Source: Liolophura sinensis
Lineage: Eukaryota; Mollusca; Polyplacophora; Chitonida; Chitonidae
DNA: 64,000 nt
NCBI RefSeq assembly: GCF_032854445.1
Contig: NC_088295.1
Coordinates: 38,722,510-38,786,509 of the forward strand
Reading direction: 5' to 3'
Part shown: in pieces, positions 62,101 to 64,000 of the stretch
Layout: each line of letters opens with the position of its first letter
Numbering within the stretch: position 1 is the stretch's first letter
Program-made: the position numbers and the translations under genes
The notes under the pieces: generated by a model
What the model was told of the DNA's origin: nothing
Databases searched by the model: none
Seen by the model: the letters and a program-made list of their open reading frames with translations, nothing else

Positions 62101-63002
62101 TCCTATTGATTAGTGGACACATAAAACTTGTGCTTTGATAATGAACGCCATTAAGGTCCCATAAAATAATTTTCTTCATAGCCACTGTGCCTAATTTGAT
62201 ATTAGAGCGAGAACATAAAATTTGTATCATTCTTGTTACATATAAACATCATTTGGAGCTGAGTGTCATAAAGGGTGGTCTATGGACGTTTGTCCCTGAT
62301 CATGAGCTCATCAAGGTATTATATTTATTTATTTATTTGACTGGTGTTTTACTCCGGACTCAAGAATATTTTACTTATATGACGGCGGCCAGCATTATGG
62401 TGGGAGGAAATTGTGCAGAGCTTGGAGAAACCCCACAATCATCTGAAGGTTGCTGACAAACCTTCCCACTTACGACCGGAGAAGAAGCCAACATGAGTTG
62501 GATTTGAACTCATAGAAACCACAATGGTAGGAGCCTCCTAAGTCGTTGCGCTGTGTCGCGCCAGCATGCTAACCCCCTCAGCCACGGAGGCCTCCCACAA
62601 GGTATTATAGATATGCGTAACACATGCAGCTTGAGTGGAGCTGAAACATACTTCACTTGACATTTAATACATAACTATATGTAAGTTACCCTTTCAGCCT
62701 CATTCTCAGAGTTCTGTTCATCATAGATAGAAACTTTTGAAAATCATCTGGAAGGTAGGCCTAATGCAGTAATTCGTCCTTTGGATAAAACAGAGAAAAC
62801 TTCCACGTGACATTACATGAAGGACCTACTCATGTCTCTTCTTGTAGGACTCGTTGACGCTGGACCACTCCTCCTTCAGTTGTAACAGAAGGCCGCGTAT
62901 GCGAGCAGCTTCATCAGAGGTACTCTGTCCTACAGCATCCTCCTGCTGACTCTCCAACTCATTTATCTTCGGCTGCAGGTTGTCAAGGCTGGATTTGATA
63001 GC
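2051..63002 (-). CDS. DMD: Dystrophin (DMD/utrophin orthologue), central rod, 21 exons, partial at both ends
   Basis: Dystrophin links cortical actin to the dystroglycan complex under the plasma membrane; its rod is a chain of three-helix spectrin repeats. Splicing 21 minus-strand exons gives an uninterrupted frame of about 1,061 codons in which every junction phase agrees. The product runs from helices B-C of repeat 16 through repeats 17-19, a short hinge 3, repeats 20-24 and the beginning of hinge 4 ([10 protein letters not shown]). Recognisable dystrophin stretches include [32 protein letters not shown] and [11 protein letters not shown], and each repeat carries its core tryptophans. Exon lengths track human exons 43-61. 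Human exons 49+50 are one exon here and human exon 59 is split in two. Invertebrates usually have one gene ancestral to dystrophin and utrophin, so the symbol means orthology to both. N-terminal and C-terminal exons are outside the window. Confidence 0.97.
2146..2989. other. dystrophin intron
   Basis: 844 bp between exons ending at 2990 and starting at 2145. Splice sites are the only features seen. Confidence 0.9.
2990..3120 (-). CDS. DMD: dystrophin exon 20 of window (most of human exon 60)
   Basis: Helices B and part of C of repeat 24: [20 protein letters not shown] through [10 protein letters not shown]. Acceptor gtgtttccag, donor gtgtgt; phase 0 to 2. It is 16 bp shorter than human exon 60 (147 bp), and the next exon is 16 bp longer than human exon 61. 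The splice junction is therefore displaced while the total (226 bp) is conserved. Confidence 0.95.
3121..4243. other. dystrophin intron with SINE
   Basis: Holds the SINE at 3585-3762; otherwise nothing recognisable. Confidence 0.9.
3585..3762 (-). mobile_element. SINE family A, 3' part
   Basis: Minus-strand copy in the intron between exons at 4244 and 3120. It keeps CCAGCTCATGCTGGCTTCC, the ATCCTGCAGATTGTTGTG core and the AAACAGCAATCAAATAAG tail, but not the tRNA head. Diverged, so probably an old insertion. Confidence 0.75.
4244..4378 (-). CDS. DMD: dystrophin exon 19 of window (second part of human exon 59)
   Basis: Helix A of repeat 24: [20 protein letters not shown] and [20 protein letters not shown], a highly dystrophin-specific stretch. 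Acceptor gattttctag, donor gtaaca; phase 0-0, 135 bp. Confidence 0.96.
4379..5040. other. dystrophin intron splitting human exon 59
   Basis: 662 bp, phase 0, absent from the human gene. No repeats seen. Confidence 0.9.
5041..5180 (-). CDS. DMD: dystrophin exon 18 of window (first part of human exon 59)
   Basis: Helix C of repeat 23 ([20 protein letters not shown]) and the start of repeat 24 ([13 protein letters not shown]). Acceptor atatgagcag, donor gtaagt. Two bases complete Asp; it ends in phase 0. With the next exon it totals 275 bp against 269 for the single human exon 59, so an intron splits that exon here. Confidence 0.95.
5505..5857 (-). mobile_element. tRNA-derived SINE, family B, near full length
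   Basis: Read on the minus strand, the element begins with a tRNA-like head (GCCCGGATAGCACAGTTGG as A box; GGATCCAATCCTGGGTCG as B box). Its body includes a hairpin-like GAGGAAGTTGTAACTTCC stretch, and it ends in a CACTCACTCCCTCACTCACT-type tail. It sits in the intron between the exons at 5987 and 5180. I recall the same sequence as common in mollusc genomes; the family name is not certain. Confidence 0.8.
5987..6119 (-). CDS. DMD: dystrophin exon 17 of window (human exon 58 equivalent)
   Basis: Helix B of repeat 23 ([20 protein letters not shown]) followed by an acidic Ser/Asp-rich loop ([11 protein letters not shown]). Acceptor cttatttcag, donor gtactg; phase 0 to 1. At 133 bp it is four codons longer than human exon 58; the extra length is in the loop. 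Confidence 0.95.
6120..6826. other. dystrophin intron
   Basis: 707 bp, AT-rich, nothing recognisable. Confidence 0.9.
6827..6983 (-). CDS. DMD: dystrophin exon 16 of window (human exon 57 equivalent)
   Basis: Repeat 23 helix [21 protein letters not shown] and [11 protein letters not shown], then [18 protein letters not shown]. Acceptor ggtttttag, donor gtgagt. The first base completes Arg; it ends in phase 0. Its 157 bp equals human exon 57, and the residue pattern around VGGD is a close dystrophin match. Confidence 0.97.
7444..8149. repeat. 26-bp tandem array, about 27 copies
   Basis: Unit: AGGAGATCTCACAATCTTTA then TATATG. Most copies are near identical, with a recurring CTC/CAC difference after AGAT and an AACC/AATC difference; a few short copies (TTTATATG) occur near the left-strand end at 7979-8100. 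It lies in the intron between dystrophin exons at 10844 and 6983. Confidence 0.95.
8205..8357 (+). mobile_element. SINE family A, 3' half
   Basis: Starts near CTGTCTTCCAGCAACCTGTG and runs through TATTCTTGAGTACGGC to AAAACACCAATGAAACAAAC. No tRNA head is present. It lies directly beside the 26-bp tandem array ending at 8149. Confidence 0.8.
8358..10499. other. intron stretch without recognised content
   Basis: Part of the intron between exons at 10844 and 6983. An ATG followed by four codons and a gtaatc donor near 9270 (minus) is in phase 0 and does not fit the next exon. Otherwise nothing recognisable. The stretch 6984-7443 is likewise empty. Confidence 0.8.
10500..10725 (-). mobile_element. 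SINE family A, near full length, diverged
   Basis: Contains the tRNA-like head (GAGCCTCCATCGCCAAGTGG) and B-box region GAGTTCAAGTCCAGC, then the CAGCAACCTGCAGATGGTCG core. The 3' tail is diverged. It ends about 120 bp downstream of the donor of the exon at 10844 and is oriented like the host gene. Confidence 0.8.
10844..11013 (-). CDS. DMD: dystrophin exon 15 of window (human exon 56 equivalent)
   Basis: Helices B-C of repeat 22: [20 protein letters not shown] and [19 protein letters not shown]. Acceptor cattgatag, donor gtgaga; phase 0 to 2, 170 bp against 173 in human exon 56. In vertebrates this is the first common exon of Dp116, so any internal promoter in the upstream intron would splice here in phase 0. 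Confidence 0.96.
12131..12413. repeat. 20-bp minisatellite, about 14 copies
   Basis: Unit AATGGTGAGTGGTCATTTAT, with copies varying at TATAATGG/TACAATGG/TACAATAG and GAGTGG/GAAAGG. One truncated copy near 12216. In the giant intron. Confidence 0.92.
12842..12993 (-). mobile_element. SINE family A, 3' half
   Basis: Minus-strand fragment in the giant intron with the TATTCTTGAGTATGGCG segment and the GGGCTCTGCCTGGTCTTC segment; ends at the core near 12993. Confidence 0.75.
14921..15072 (-). mobile_element. SINE family A, 3' half
   Basis: Minus-strand fragment with tail AATTAATCAAATAAATAAAT, GTTCTTGAGTACGGTG and CCAGCAACCTGCGGAAGG. No tRNA head. Confidence 0.75.
16200..16455 (-). pseudogene. 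non-LTR retrotransposon (LINE) reverse-transcriptase C-terminal remnant
   Basis: Read on the minus strand, one frame gives [20 protein letters not shown], a stop (TGA), then [14 protein letters not shown] and [20 protein letters not shown]. This is the typical tail of LINE reverse transcriptases: a KxLNxxxPxYL motif, then a Y-x-G-P-x-L-W-N-S-L motif shortly before the stop. The copy is 5'-truncated and carries an internal stop, so it is dead. Clade cannot be decided from this fragment. Confidence 0.8.
16546..16580. repeat. perfect 14-bp stem hairpin, 7-nt loop
   Basis: GAAGACGCTTGAAT at 16546-16559 is the exact reverse complement of ATTCAAGCGTCTTC at 16567-16580. It lies about 90 bp upstream of the LINE remnant and may belong to a transposon end. 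Confidence 0.75.
19062..19253 (-). CDS. small open frame in CpG-containing island, unrecognised
   Basis: A 63-codon frame, [18 protein letters not shown] and on, ending in TAA. A second minus-strand frame overlaps it and stays open to about 18940 (containing [18 protein letters not shown]). The segment 18870-19260 has more CpG than its surroundings and a possible AAG/gtgttc donor near 18900. I recognise no family. Candidates are a small peptide gene, part of an untranslated first exon, or chance. Confidence 0.2.
   Translation of the reverse strand: MMTTWSRFRRTLAYNFFNCSHSMEPGALTTAIEAYADLEETITMACKHCSKSGVVLQTASNYM
19661..19831. repeat. long imperfect palindrome (MITE-like)
   Basis: Arms of about 70 bp (19661-19731 and 19757-19831) are near-perfect reverse complements, both containing GTTTGCCATGCTCAAA and GGAGTTGTCCACTGTTTGA. 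They are separated by about 25 bp. The structure would form a long hairpin; it is most likely a foldback element, though transcription into a hairpin RNA is possible. Confidence 0.75.
19993..20412 (+). CDS. 139-codon plus-strand open frame, unrecognised
   Basis: Long for chance in such AT-rich DNA. The second half reads like ordinary coding sequence ([30 protein letters not shown]). There is no clear splice context, signal peptide or known motif, and no neighbouring exon. It may be a remnant of a transposon or a processed gene copy. Confidence 0.25.
   Translation: MLELTSWSSWLPWKQMVTVAASRIFSQYVKDVTHSNTRCIPCLDLYLLGLGRGNLIHEQSVHADFVSPLEKVQSQSSMPAVVEFLQEEKIPPIETLESLAIFSQFFSAMKHAAYPVEIWPKLYVAKDARELTESRAIRC
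20022..20035 (+). promoter_or_regulatory. X-box-like motif (RFX site)
   Basis: GTTGCCATGGAAAC matches the RFX consensus of two inverted half sites with a 2-bp spacer. It lies inside the unassigned 19993-20412 frame. Binding is inferred from the motif only. Confidence 0.35.
21297..21344 (+). repeat. G-rich run, potential G-quadruplex
   Basis: Six G tracts of 3-7 bases separated mostly by single T (GGGGGGGTGGGGGGGT type), enough for a stable quadruplex on the plus strand. In dystrophin pre-mRNA it would be the C-rich complement. Confidence 0.85.
22791..22841 (-). CDS. candidate internal first exon or 24-nt microexon, phase 0
   Basis: A very strong donor (GAAAAG/gtaagt) ends a 17-codon frame that begins with an ATG ([17 protein letters not shown]) and leaves phase 0, fitting the dystrophin exon at 11013. 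A second reading is as good: a pyrimidine-rich tract and gccttcag acceptor precede GATTTACTT, giving a 24-nt phase 0-0 microexon that adds DLLKTFEK between the exons at 39826 and 11013. The flanking 1 kb upstream is GC-richer than its surroundings, which suits a promoter. Which reading is right needs RNA evidence. Confidence 0.45.
22842..23900 (-). promoter_or_regulatory. GC-richer block upstream of second candidate first exon
   Basis: Roughly 1 kb with noticeably higher G+C than flanking intron, including gcgcgggcc at 22861, a CACCATAGCAAC element near 22958 that resembles half of an RFX X-box, a CAGCTG E-box at 23050, and a short CA-rich run near 23457-23480. No gene is seen in it. It could be the promoter and 5' leader of a short dystrophin transcript from 22841; this is inferred from position and composition only. 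Confidence 0.25.
26955..27520. repeat. 44-bp minisatellite, about 13 copies
   Basis: Unit contains GACATGCATCAATTCTGATG and GCTTGACCAGAGCTGTGACA. One copy near 27093 carries a 6-bp insertion (tacatg). Because the unit has no stop in some minus frames and 44 is not a multiple of three, long repetitive open frames appear here; they are not genes. Confidence 0.95.
28478..28573 (-). CDS. candidate internal first coding exon (Dp116-like isoform), 32 codons
   Basis: Starting at an ATG with purine at -3 and G at +4 there are 32 open codons ([16 protein letters not shown] and on to NVYPSQ). They end in phase 0 at a strong CAG/gtaata donor. The next dystrophin exon (11013) starts in phase 0, so splicing to it keeps the rod frame. 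It lies in the intron matching human intron 55, home of the Dp116 first exon. The sequence just upstream is unusually CpG-rich. Seen: ATG, frame, donor, phase. Inferred: transcription start. Alternative: a 33-nt internal exon beginning after cttccag, or chance. Confidence 0.45.
28574..28830 (-). promoter_or_regulatory. CpG-rich segment upstream of candidate first exon
   Basis: This short block is clearly richer in G+C and CpG than the surrounding intron (gcgcgacgccgag, acgcgcag, gcgcatcg). It contains a CRE-like TGACGTC near 28806 and a ccagccagctggcc near-palindrome. It lies immediately 5' of the ATG at 28573 on the minus strand, where a promoter for a short dystrophin would be. Promoter function is inferred. 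Confidence 0.35.
29640..30610. promoter_or_regulatory. repeat-poor stretch dense in homeodomain-type sites
   Basis: Contains many ATTA/TAAT cores, including CTTAATTAGTGC, CATAATAATTC, GAAGTAATTACTGCC, ATAATTATTG and GTCTAATTTAATTAATAAAA. No SINE, minisatellite or open frame was seen in it. It lies about 1-2 kb upstream (minus strand) of the candidate first exon at 28573, so an enhancer role is conceivable; AT-rich composition alone also produces such motifs. Confidence 0.2.
31428..31740. mobile_element. MITE with terminal inverted repeats and TA flanks
   Basis: The left end GGGGAGTTTCCAGCTGGAAC and the right end, read in reverse (GGGGAGTTTCGAGTTTGAAC), are inverted copies of each other over about 30 bp. 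The 313-bp element is flanked by TA on both sides, as for Tc1/mariner-type insertions. No coding capacity is visible. Confidence 0.7.
31981..32005. repeat. (TA)n microsatellite
   Basis: About 12 TA dinucleotides in a row, close to the left end of an otherwise plain AT-rich stretch. Confidence 0.9.
33501..33620 (-). CDS. candidate internal first coding exon, 40 codons
   Basis: From ATG at 33620 the frame runs 40 codons ([20 protein letters not shown] and on) to a TGTCAG/gtagga donor in phase 0, compatible with the dystrophin exon at 11013. The peptide has coding-like character ([24 protein letters not shown]). The same frame stays open upstream of the ATG to about 33767. No promoter motif is evident. 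It could also be a chance open frame beside a cryptic donor. Confidence 0.33.
35161..35483 (+). CDS. plus-strand exon-like open block, unrecognised
   Basis: A 107-codon open frame on the strand opposite dystrophin is bounded by a good acceptor (ctggtttatttcag) and a good donor (CAAAG/gtaact), with phases 1 in and 0 out. The peptide is leucine-rich and helix-prone ([35 protein letters not shown]) and resembles a piece of an alpha-helical-repeat protein, but I cannot name a family. No partner exons were identified nearby on this strand. It may be one exon of a nested gene, a captured gene fragment, or chance. Confidence 0.35.
35905..36045 (+). mobile_element. diverged SINE family A fragment
   Basis: Shows the order GCTCGGTTTCCTC, a degenerate middle, then GTATAAAATACCAAATCAAA. 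Much diverged; the assignment rests on the order of these short matches. Confidence 0.5.
39826..40015 (-). CDS. DMD: dystrophin exon 14 of window (human exon 55 equivalent)
   Basis: End of repeat 21 and helices A-B of repeat 22: [30 protein letters not shown], ending CREFLVQFR in phase 0 before gtgagt. Acceptor ttataacag. Its 190 bp equals human exon 55. The next obligatory exon is 28.8 kb away. Confidence 0.96.
40038..40090 (-). mobile_element. SINE family A tail fragment
   Basis: About 50 bp matching the 3' end (TTTATTTGATTGCTGTTTTA then CTCAAGAATATG, plus-strand view). It lies about 25 bp upstream of the exon acceptor at 40016. Confidence 0.55.
40829..41127. repeat. 29-bp minisatellite, about 10 copies
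   Basis: Unit TGTCTGTAGCAGGATGGGTG then TGGAGTTCG, alternating with TGGAGTCAG. It begins about 45 bp downstream of the donor of the dystrophin exon at 41171, in gene orientation. Repetitive open frames across it are artefacts. Confidence 0.95.
41171..41325 (-). CDS. DMD: dystrophin exon 13 of window (human exon 54 equivalent)
   Basis: Helices B-C of repeat 21: [20 protein letters not shown] and [15 protein letters not shown]. Acceptor cttgacag, donor gtatgt; phase 0 to 2. Its 155 bp equals human exon 54. A 29-bp minisatellite begins about 45 bp into the following intron. Confidence 0.95.
41326..45340. other. dystrophin intron, 4.0 kb
   Basis: AT-rich with several poly-T runs (41455, 41980, 43690, 43740). 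No exon, repeat family or RNA gene recognised. Confidence 0.85.
45341..45552 (-). CDS. DMD: dystrophin exon 12 of window (human exon 53 equivalent)
   Basis: Helix C of repeat 20 and helix A of repeat 21: [20 protein letters not shown] and [20 protein letters not shown]. Acceptor ttgttgtag, donor gtcagt. The first two bases complete an Ala codon; it ends in phase 0. Its 212 bp equals human exon 53 exactly. Confidence 0.95.
45553..47120. other. dystrophin intron, 1.6 kb
   Basis: Nothing recognisable besides the splice sites. Confidence 0.85.
47121..47235 (-). CDS. DMD: dystrophin exon 11 of window (human exon 52 equivalent)
   Basis: Helix B of repeat 20: [20 protein letters not shown], ending in a glutamine run. 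Acceptor tctctacag, donor gtaaaa; phase 0 to phase 1, 115 bp against 118 in human exon 52. Joined directly to the 56398-56564 exon it gives a continuous repeat that aligns with human repeat 20 without a gap. Confidence 0.9.
47600..47659 (-). CDS. DMD: dystrophin extra exon 10, candidate cassette
   Basis: A 60-bp phase 0-0 exon with acceptor cattgttag and donor gtacaag. It encodes the helix-prone peptide [20 protein letters not shown]. Like the preceding extra exon it sits at the human exon 51/52 junction and has no vertebrate counterpart that I know of. It is dispensable for the frame. Together the two would insert 61 residues between helices of repeat 20. Confidence 0.62.
47660..50508. other. 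dystrophin intron between the two extra exons
   Basis: Includes a C homopolymer near 48190. A stretch at about 49040-49200 with a TTTATTTGATACAGG start looks like another dispersed repeat but could not be assigned. No exon seen. Confidence 0.8.
50509..50631 (-). CDS. DMD: dystrophin extra exon 9, candidate cassette
   Basis: A 123-bp phase 0-0 open segment between a ttttcacag acceptor and a GAG/gtacag donor. It encodes 41 residues that are acidic and rich in Ser, Pro and Asn, not spectrin-like (for example [16 protein letters not shown]). It falls exactly at the human exon 51/52 junction, where human dystrophin has nothing. Removing it leaves the frame intact and restores the canonical repeat 20. 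I infer an alternatively used linker; a chance open segment cannot be excluded without RNA data. Confidence 0.65.
50632..56397. other. dystrophin intron, 5.8 kb
   Basis: Contains the AC-rich microsatellite at 54654-54912. The rest is AT-rich without recognised content; a weak CpG-bearing patch lies near 54260-54420. Confidence 0.85.
54654..54912. repeat. AC-rich compound microsatellite
   Basis: Blocks of (AC)n separated by GAGGAAATATGAACCAC units of varying length. Valine/cysteine-rich minus-strand frames across it are simple-repeat artefacts. Confidence 0.9.
56398..56564 (-). CDS. DMD: dystrophin exon 8 of window (human exon 51 equivalent)
   Basis: End of hinge 3 ([16 protein letters not shown]) and helix A of repeat 20 ([18 protein letters not shown]), ending [17 protein letters not shown]. 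Acceptor tttacag, donor gtaagt. The first two bases complete a Val codon and the exon ends in phase 0. The end point matches the human exon 51/52 boundary (IIKQK) residue for residue. At 167 bp it is shorter than human exon 51 (233 bp), the difference being in hinge 3. Confidence 0.95.
56798..57014 (-). CDS. DMD: dystrophin exon 7 of window (human exons 49+50 fused)
   Basis: Helices B-C of repeat 19 ([18 protein letters not shown]) running into an acidic, proline-containing linker that corresponds to hinge 3. Acceptor tttgtag, donor gtgggt after AAAG; starts in phase 0, ends in phase 1. Its 217 bp is two codons longer than human exons 49 and 50 together (211 bp), so the vertebrate intron 49 is absent here. 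Confidence 0.92.
57258..57432 (+). mobile_element. SINE family A, 3' half
   Basis: Plus-strand copy lacking the tRNA head: starts near GGGGAGGTCTTTCAGCAACC, includes CTCTGCCCGGTTTCCTCC and TATTCTTGAGTACAGCC, and ends in AACACCAATCAAATAAAT followed by several AAAT repeats. Located in the intron between exons at 57529 and 57014, opposite to the gene. Confidence 0.82.
57529..57720 (-). CDS. DMD: dystrophin exon 6 of window (human exon 48 equivalent)
   Basis: End of repeat 18 and helix A of repeat 19: [19 protein letters not shown] and [17 protein letters not shown], followed by a polar loop. The acceptor ttctttag and donor gtgagc are good. Phase 0-0, 192 bp against 186 in human exon 48. Confidence 0.94.
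57721..59544. other. dystrophin intron outside the 50-bp array
   Basis: No exon recognised. A plus-strand 63-codon frame at 58381-58572 (with [11 protein letters not shown] and VSFFKFPNE) has a C-x-NR...F-FP pattern that recalls the start of a THAP zinc finger. It is too short and isolated to annotate as a gene. Confidence 0.7.
58381..58572 (+). pseudogene. possible THAP-type zinc-finger fragment
   Basis: The frame contains [12 protein letters not shown], then [18 protein letters not shown], similar to the start of THAP domains (C-x(3-4)-C-xNR, then FHxFP and a W). THAP domains are DNA-binding and typical of P-element-derived transposases. The copy lacks the rest of the domain in frame and has no clear splice context, so it is probably a transposon or gene relic. 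A genuine first exon of a nested plus-strand THAP gene is the alternative. Confidence 0.5.
59545..60248. repeat. 50-bp tandem array that contains a dystrophin exon end and its 5' splice site
   Basis: About 14 copies of a 50-bp unit. On the minus strand each reads ...AGAGAACCTGAACGCC, AGGTGGAACAAG, then gtgagaat. Donor-bearing copies occur every 50 bp (plus-strand ctcacc ending at 59600, 59650 and so on to 60200). The 60200 copy is the functional end of the exon at 60200-60349; the 60150 copy has a changed base just before the GT and the first copy is degenerate. The array therefore arose from, or is anchored in, coding sequence. Confidence 0.95.
60200..60349 (-). CDS. DMD: dystrophin exon 5 of window (human exon 47 equivalent)
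   Basis: Helices B-C of repeat 18: [14 protein letters not shown] then [15 protein letters not shown]. Phase 0 at both ends; 150 bp equals human exon 47. The last ~48 bp of the exon and its gtgaga donor are the first unit of a 50-bp tandem array that continues into the intron. About a dozen near-identical donors therefore follow the authentic one. Reading on past the true donor meets an in-frame TAG within eight codons, so using a later copy would truncate the protein. Confidence 0.94.
60350..60790. other. GC-AG dystrophin intron
   Basis: 441 bp; starts gcaggc and ends aacacag on the minus strand. No repeats. Confidence 0.85.
60791..60941 (-). CDS. DMD: dystrophin exon 4 of window (human exon 46 equivalent), GC donor
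   Basis: Helix A and part of B of repeat 18: [20 protein letters not shown] and [13 protein letters not shown]. The acceptor is cctaacag; the first base completes a Ser codon. The exon ends in phase 0 at AAG followed by gcaggc, a GC-type donor. A GT exists 6 bp upstream (AAA then gtcaag) and would also keep frame, deleting only Val-Lys. Human exon 46 ends just after the matching Val-Lys, which favours the GC donor. Confidence 0.9.
60942..61398. other. dystrophin intron
   Basis: 457 bp with a decayed SINE tail near 61110-61160; otherwise empty. Confidence 0.85.
61108..61160 (-). mobile_element. probable SINE family A tail fragment
   Basis: Plus-strand view shows TTTATTTACTC, AACTGTTATTTTAGCC and CTCAAGAATATTTTACTGA, a decayed version of the family tail. 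Weak assignment. Confidence 0.4.
61399..61574 (-). CDS. DMD: dystrophin exon 3 of window (human exon 45 equivalent)
   Basis: Helices B-C of repeat 17, with [20 protein letters not shown] as helix C. It has a tggcag acceptor and a gtgaga donor, starts in phase 0 and ends in phase 2. Its 176 bp equals human exon 45, start of the human deletion hotspot. Confidence 0.95.
61575..61897. other. dystrophin intron
   Basis: 323 bp, phase 0, nothing recognisable. Confidence 0.9.
61898..62039 (-). CDS. DMD: dystrophin exon 2 of window (human exon 44 equivalent)
   Basis: Helix A of repeat 17: [20 protein letters not shown] then [11 protein letters not shown]. The first base completes an Asp codon split across the intron. 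The exon ends in phase 0 at CGT before a strong gtaagt donor. At 142 bp it is two codons shorter than human exon 44 (148 bp). Confidence 0.95.
62327..62597 (-). mobile_element. tRNA-derived SINE, family A, near full length
   Basis: The most complete copy of a repeat seen at least eight times here. On the minus strand it has a tRNA-like head (A box GTGGCTGAGGGGGTTAGCA; B box GAGTTCAAATCC), a middle containing CAACTCATGTTGGC, and a 3' end AAAACACCAGTCAAATAAAT with short ATAA repeats. Both RNA polymerase III boxes are visible. It is inserted in the intron between dystrophin exons at 62830 and 62039. Confidence 0.85.
62830..63002 (-). CDS. DMD: dystrophin exon 1 of window (human exon 43 equivalent)
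   Basis: Encodes helices B-C of spectrin repeat 16, with [20 protein letters not shown] as the helix C core. The acceptor tatttcag and donor gtaggt are clear. It begins in phase 0 and ends in phase 2 (CAT GA). Its 173 bp equals human exon 43 as I recall it. No further upstream exon is visible between 63003 and 64000, so the preceding intron is at least 1 kb. Confidence 0.94.
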
Positions 63003-64000
63003 CTGAAATAAGTATTGTTCAAATTTTAACACACTGACTACAGCTAAAAACCTAACTTTAGACTAAATTTAAACTCTTTTCCAAAGTTAGCTTAGAAATG
63101 TTCTTTTCATTCAATGCATCACAGATCAGTTCAACTCATTTGCATGTCAACCAGCTGACTAAAAAACCAAGTTCATGTACACTGGCTTATTTCAGAGCAC
63201 CAGCCAGTTACAATCCTTCCAGACAGAAGATAACGCTGATACTAACGGATACTATCCCTGAAAATTTGAATCTCGAGGAAACCCCACTGAACAAAGGTGG
63301 TGATAAGAATGACAGTGCAAAATGTCATTGTCACATTCAGCTGTTAGGTCAATGTTGTTGTTGTTACTGTCACCTTGCATGGTGACCTTCACAAACTTGT
63401 TGATTATCAACTTTAGTAAATAACCTAATATTTCATCCATGACTGAGTTGCTCATTTTGCTGGATTCTGAGTGTTCCACTGACCTTAGAAAGGTGCTTTG
63501 AGGTTTGTCTGAAAAATGTAACTTTTGGCAACTTTACTTATATTATGACACTTAATTTCCCTCCAACAACGAACTTTTGGGGCTTTGTTATAGGTCATTT
63601 ACACAAGCTATTAATTCTATACAGACAATTCAGATAAGAGCCGCCCTGTCCAACATGTTTTCAGACAAATGTAGAATGTGATAGAGTACAGCAGTTTATT
63701 GATAAGAACACCCATCTGTTTAGTTCTCCAGCCAGCTATCTGACTATTATGACATATCCACAGGCTAACTGGAACAAGTGCCTTGTAATGGTCCATCCTA
63801 CTTCACCTGATTAATGTTGACACACCATGATGAGTCGTCAATAACCTGAGGTTAAAGTTTTGAAACAGCGCATGTATTTATACAAAATTATGATTTAGTG
63901 ATCTTCATGGTATATATTAACGTCATTTACCCACGCCTTACAGAAGCCTTAAAGTCTTGAACTGATAAAAGGCCTTTTTATTGCCTGAAATTCAATTGAG
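63003..64000. other. intron upstream of the first visible exon
   Basis: No spectrin-repeat exon was found on the minus strand in this kilobase; no repeats recognised. Confidence 0.8.

Overview
This is animal genomic DNA: AT-rich, intron-dominated, full of short repeats, with no bacterial-style gene packing. The tRNA-derived SINE families look like those I recall from mollusc genomes, so a bivalve or gastropod is my best guess. That taxon call is an inference from repeats and from the divergence of the one clear gene.

The window is dominated by one gene on the minus strand, the invertebrate dystrophin orthologue (DMD/utrophin family). I could assemble 21 exons between 63002 and 2051. All 20 junctions keep one open reading frame of about 1,061 codons, from the end of spectrin repeat 16 through repeats 17-24 to the start of hinge 4. 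The actin-binding N terminus lies beyond the right edge. The WW, EF-hand, ZZ and C-terminal part lies beyond the left edge. The exon plan follows human DMD exons 43-61 closely, with identical lengths for human exons 43, 45, 47, 53, 54, 55 and 57 (human values from memory).

Layout, right to left (direction of transcription): 63002-56398 holds eight closely spaced exons (repeats 16-19, hinge 3, start of repeat 20). One intron there is GC-AG, and one exon end has been copied about 14 times together with its 5' splice site. From 50631 to 39826 are six exons, two of which (50509-50631 and 47600-47659) have no vertebrate counterpart and look like phase 0-0 cassettes. From 39825 to 11014 is a 28.8-kb intron at the position of human intron 55, where vertebrates start the short Dp116 isoform. 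It contains three minus-strand ATG-bearing segments that end in phase-0 donors, which could be internal first exons (33501-33620, 28478-28573, 22791-22841). One of these could instead be a 24-nt microexon. From 11013 to 2051 are seven more exons.

The introns carry two SINE families, a decayed LINE reverse-transcriptase end, a TA-flanked MITE, a long palindrome and five tandem arrays (26, 20, 44, 29 and 50 bp units). A few unassigned open frames also lie in the giant intron, one of them a plus-strand exon-like block. I found no rRNA, tRNA gene, CRISPR array or bacterial element.
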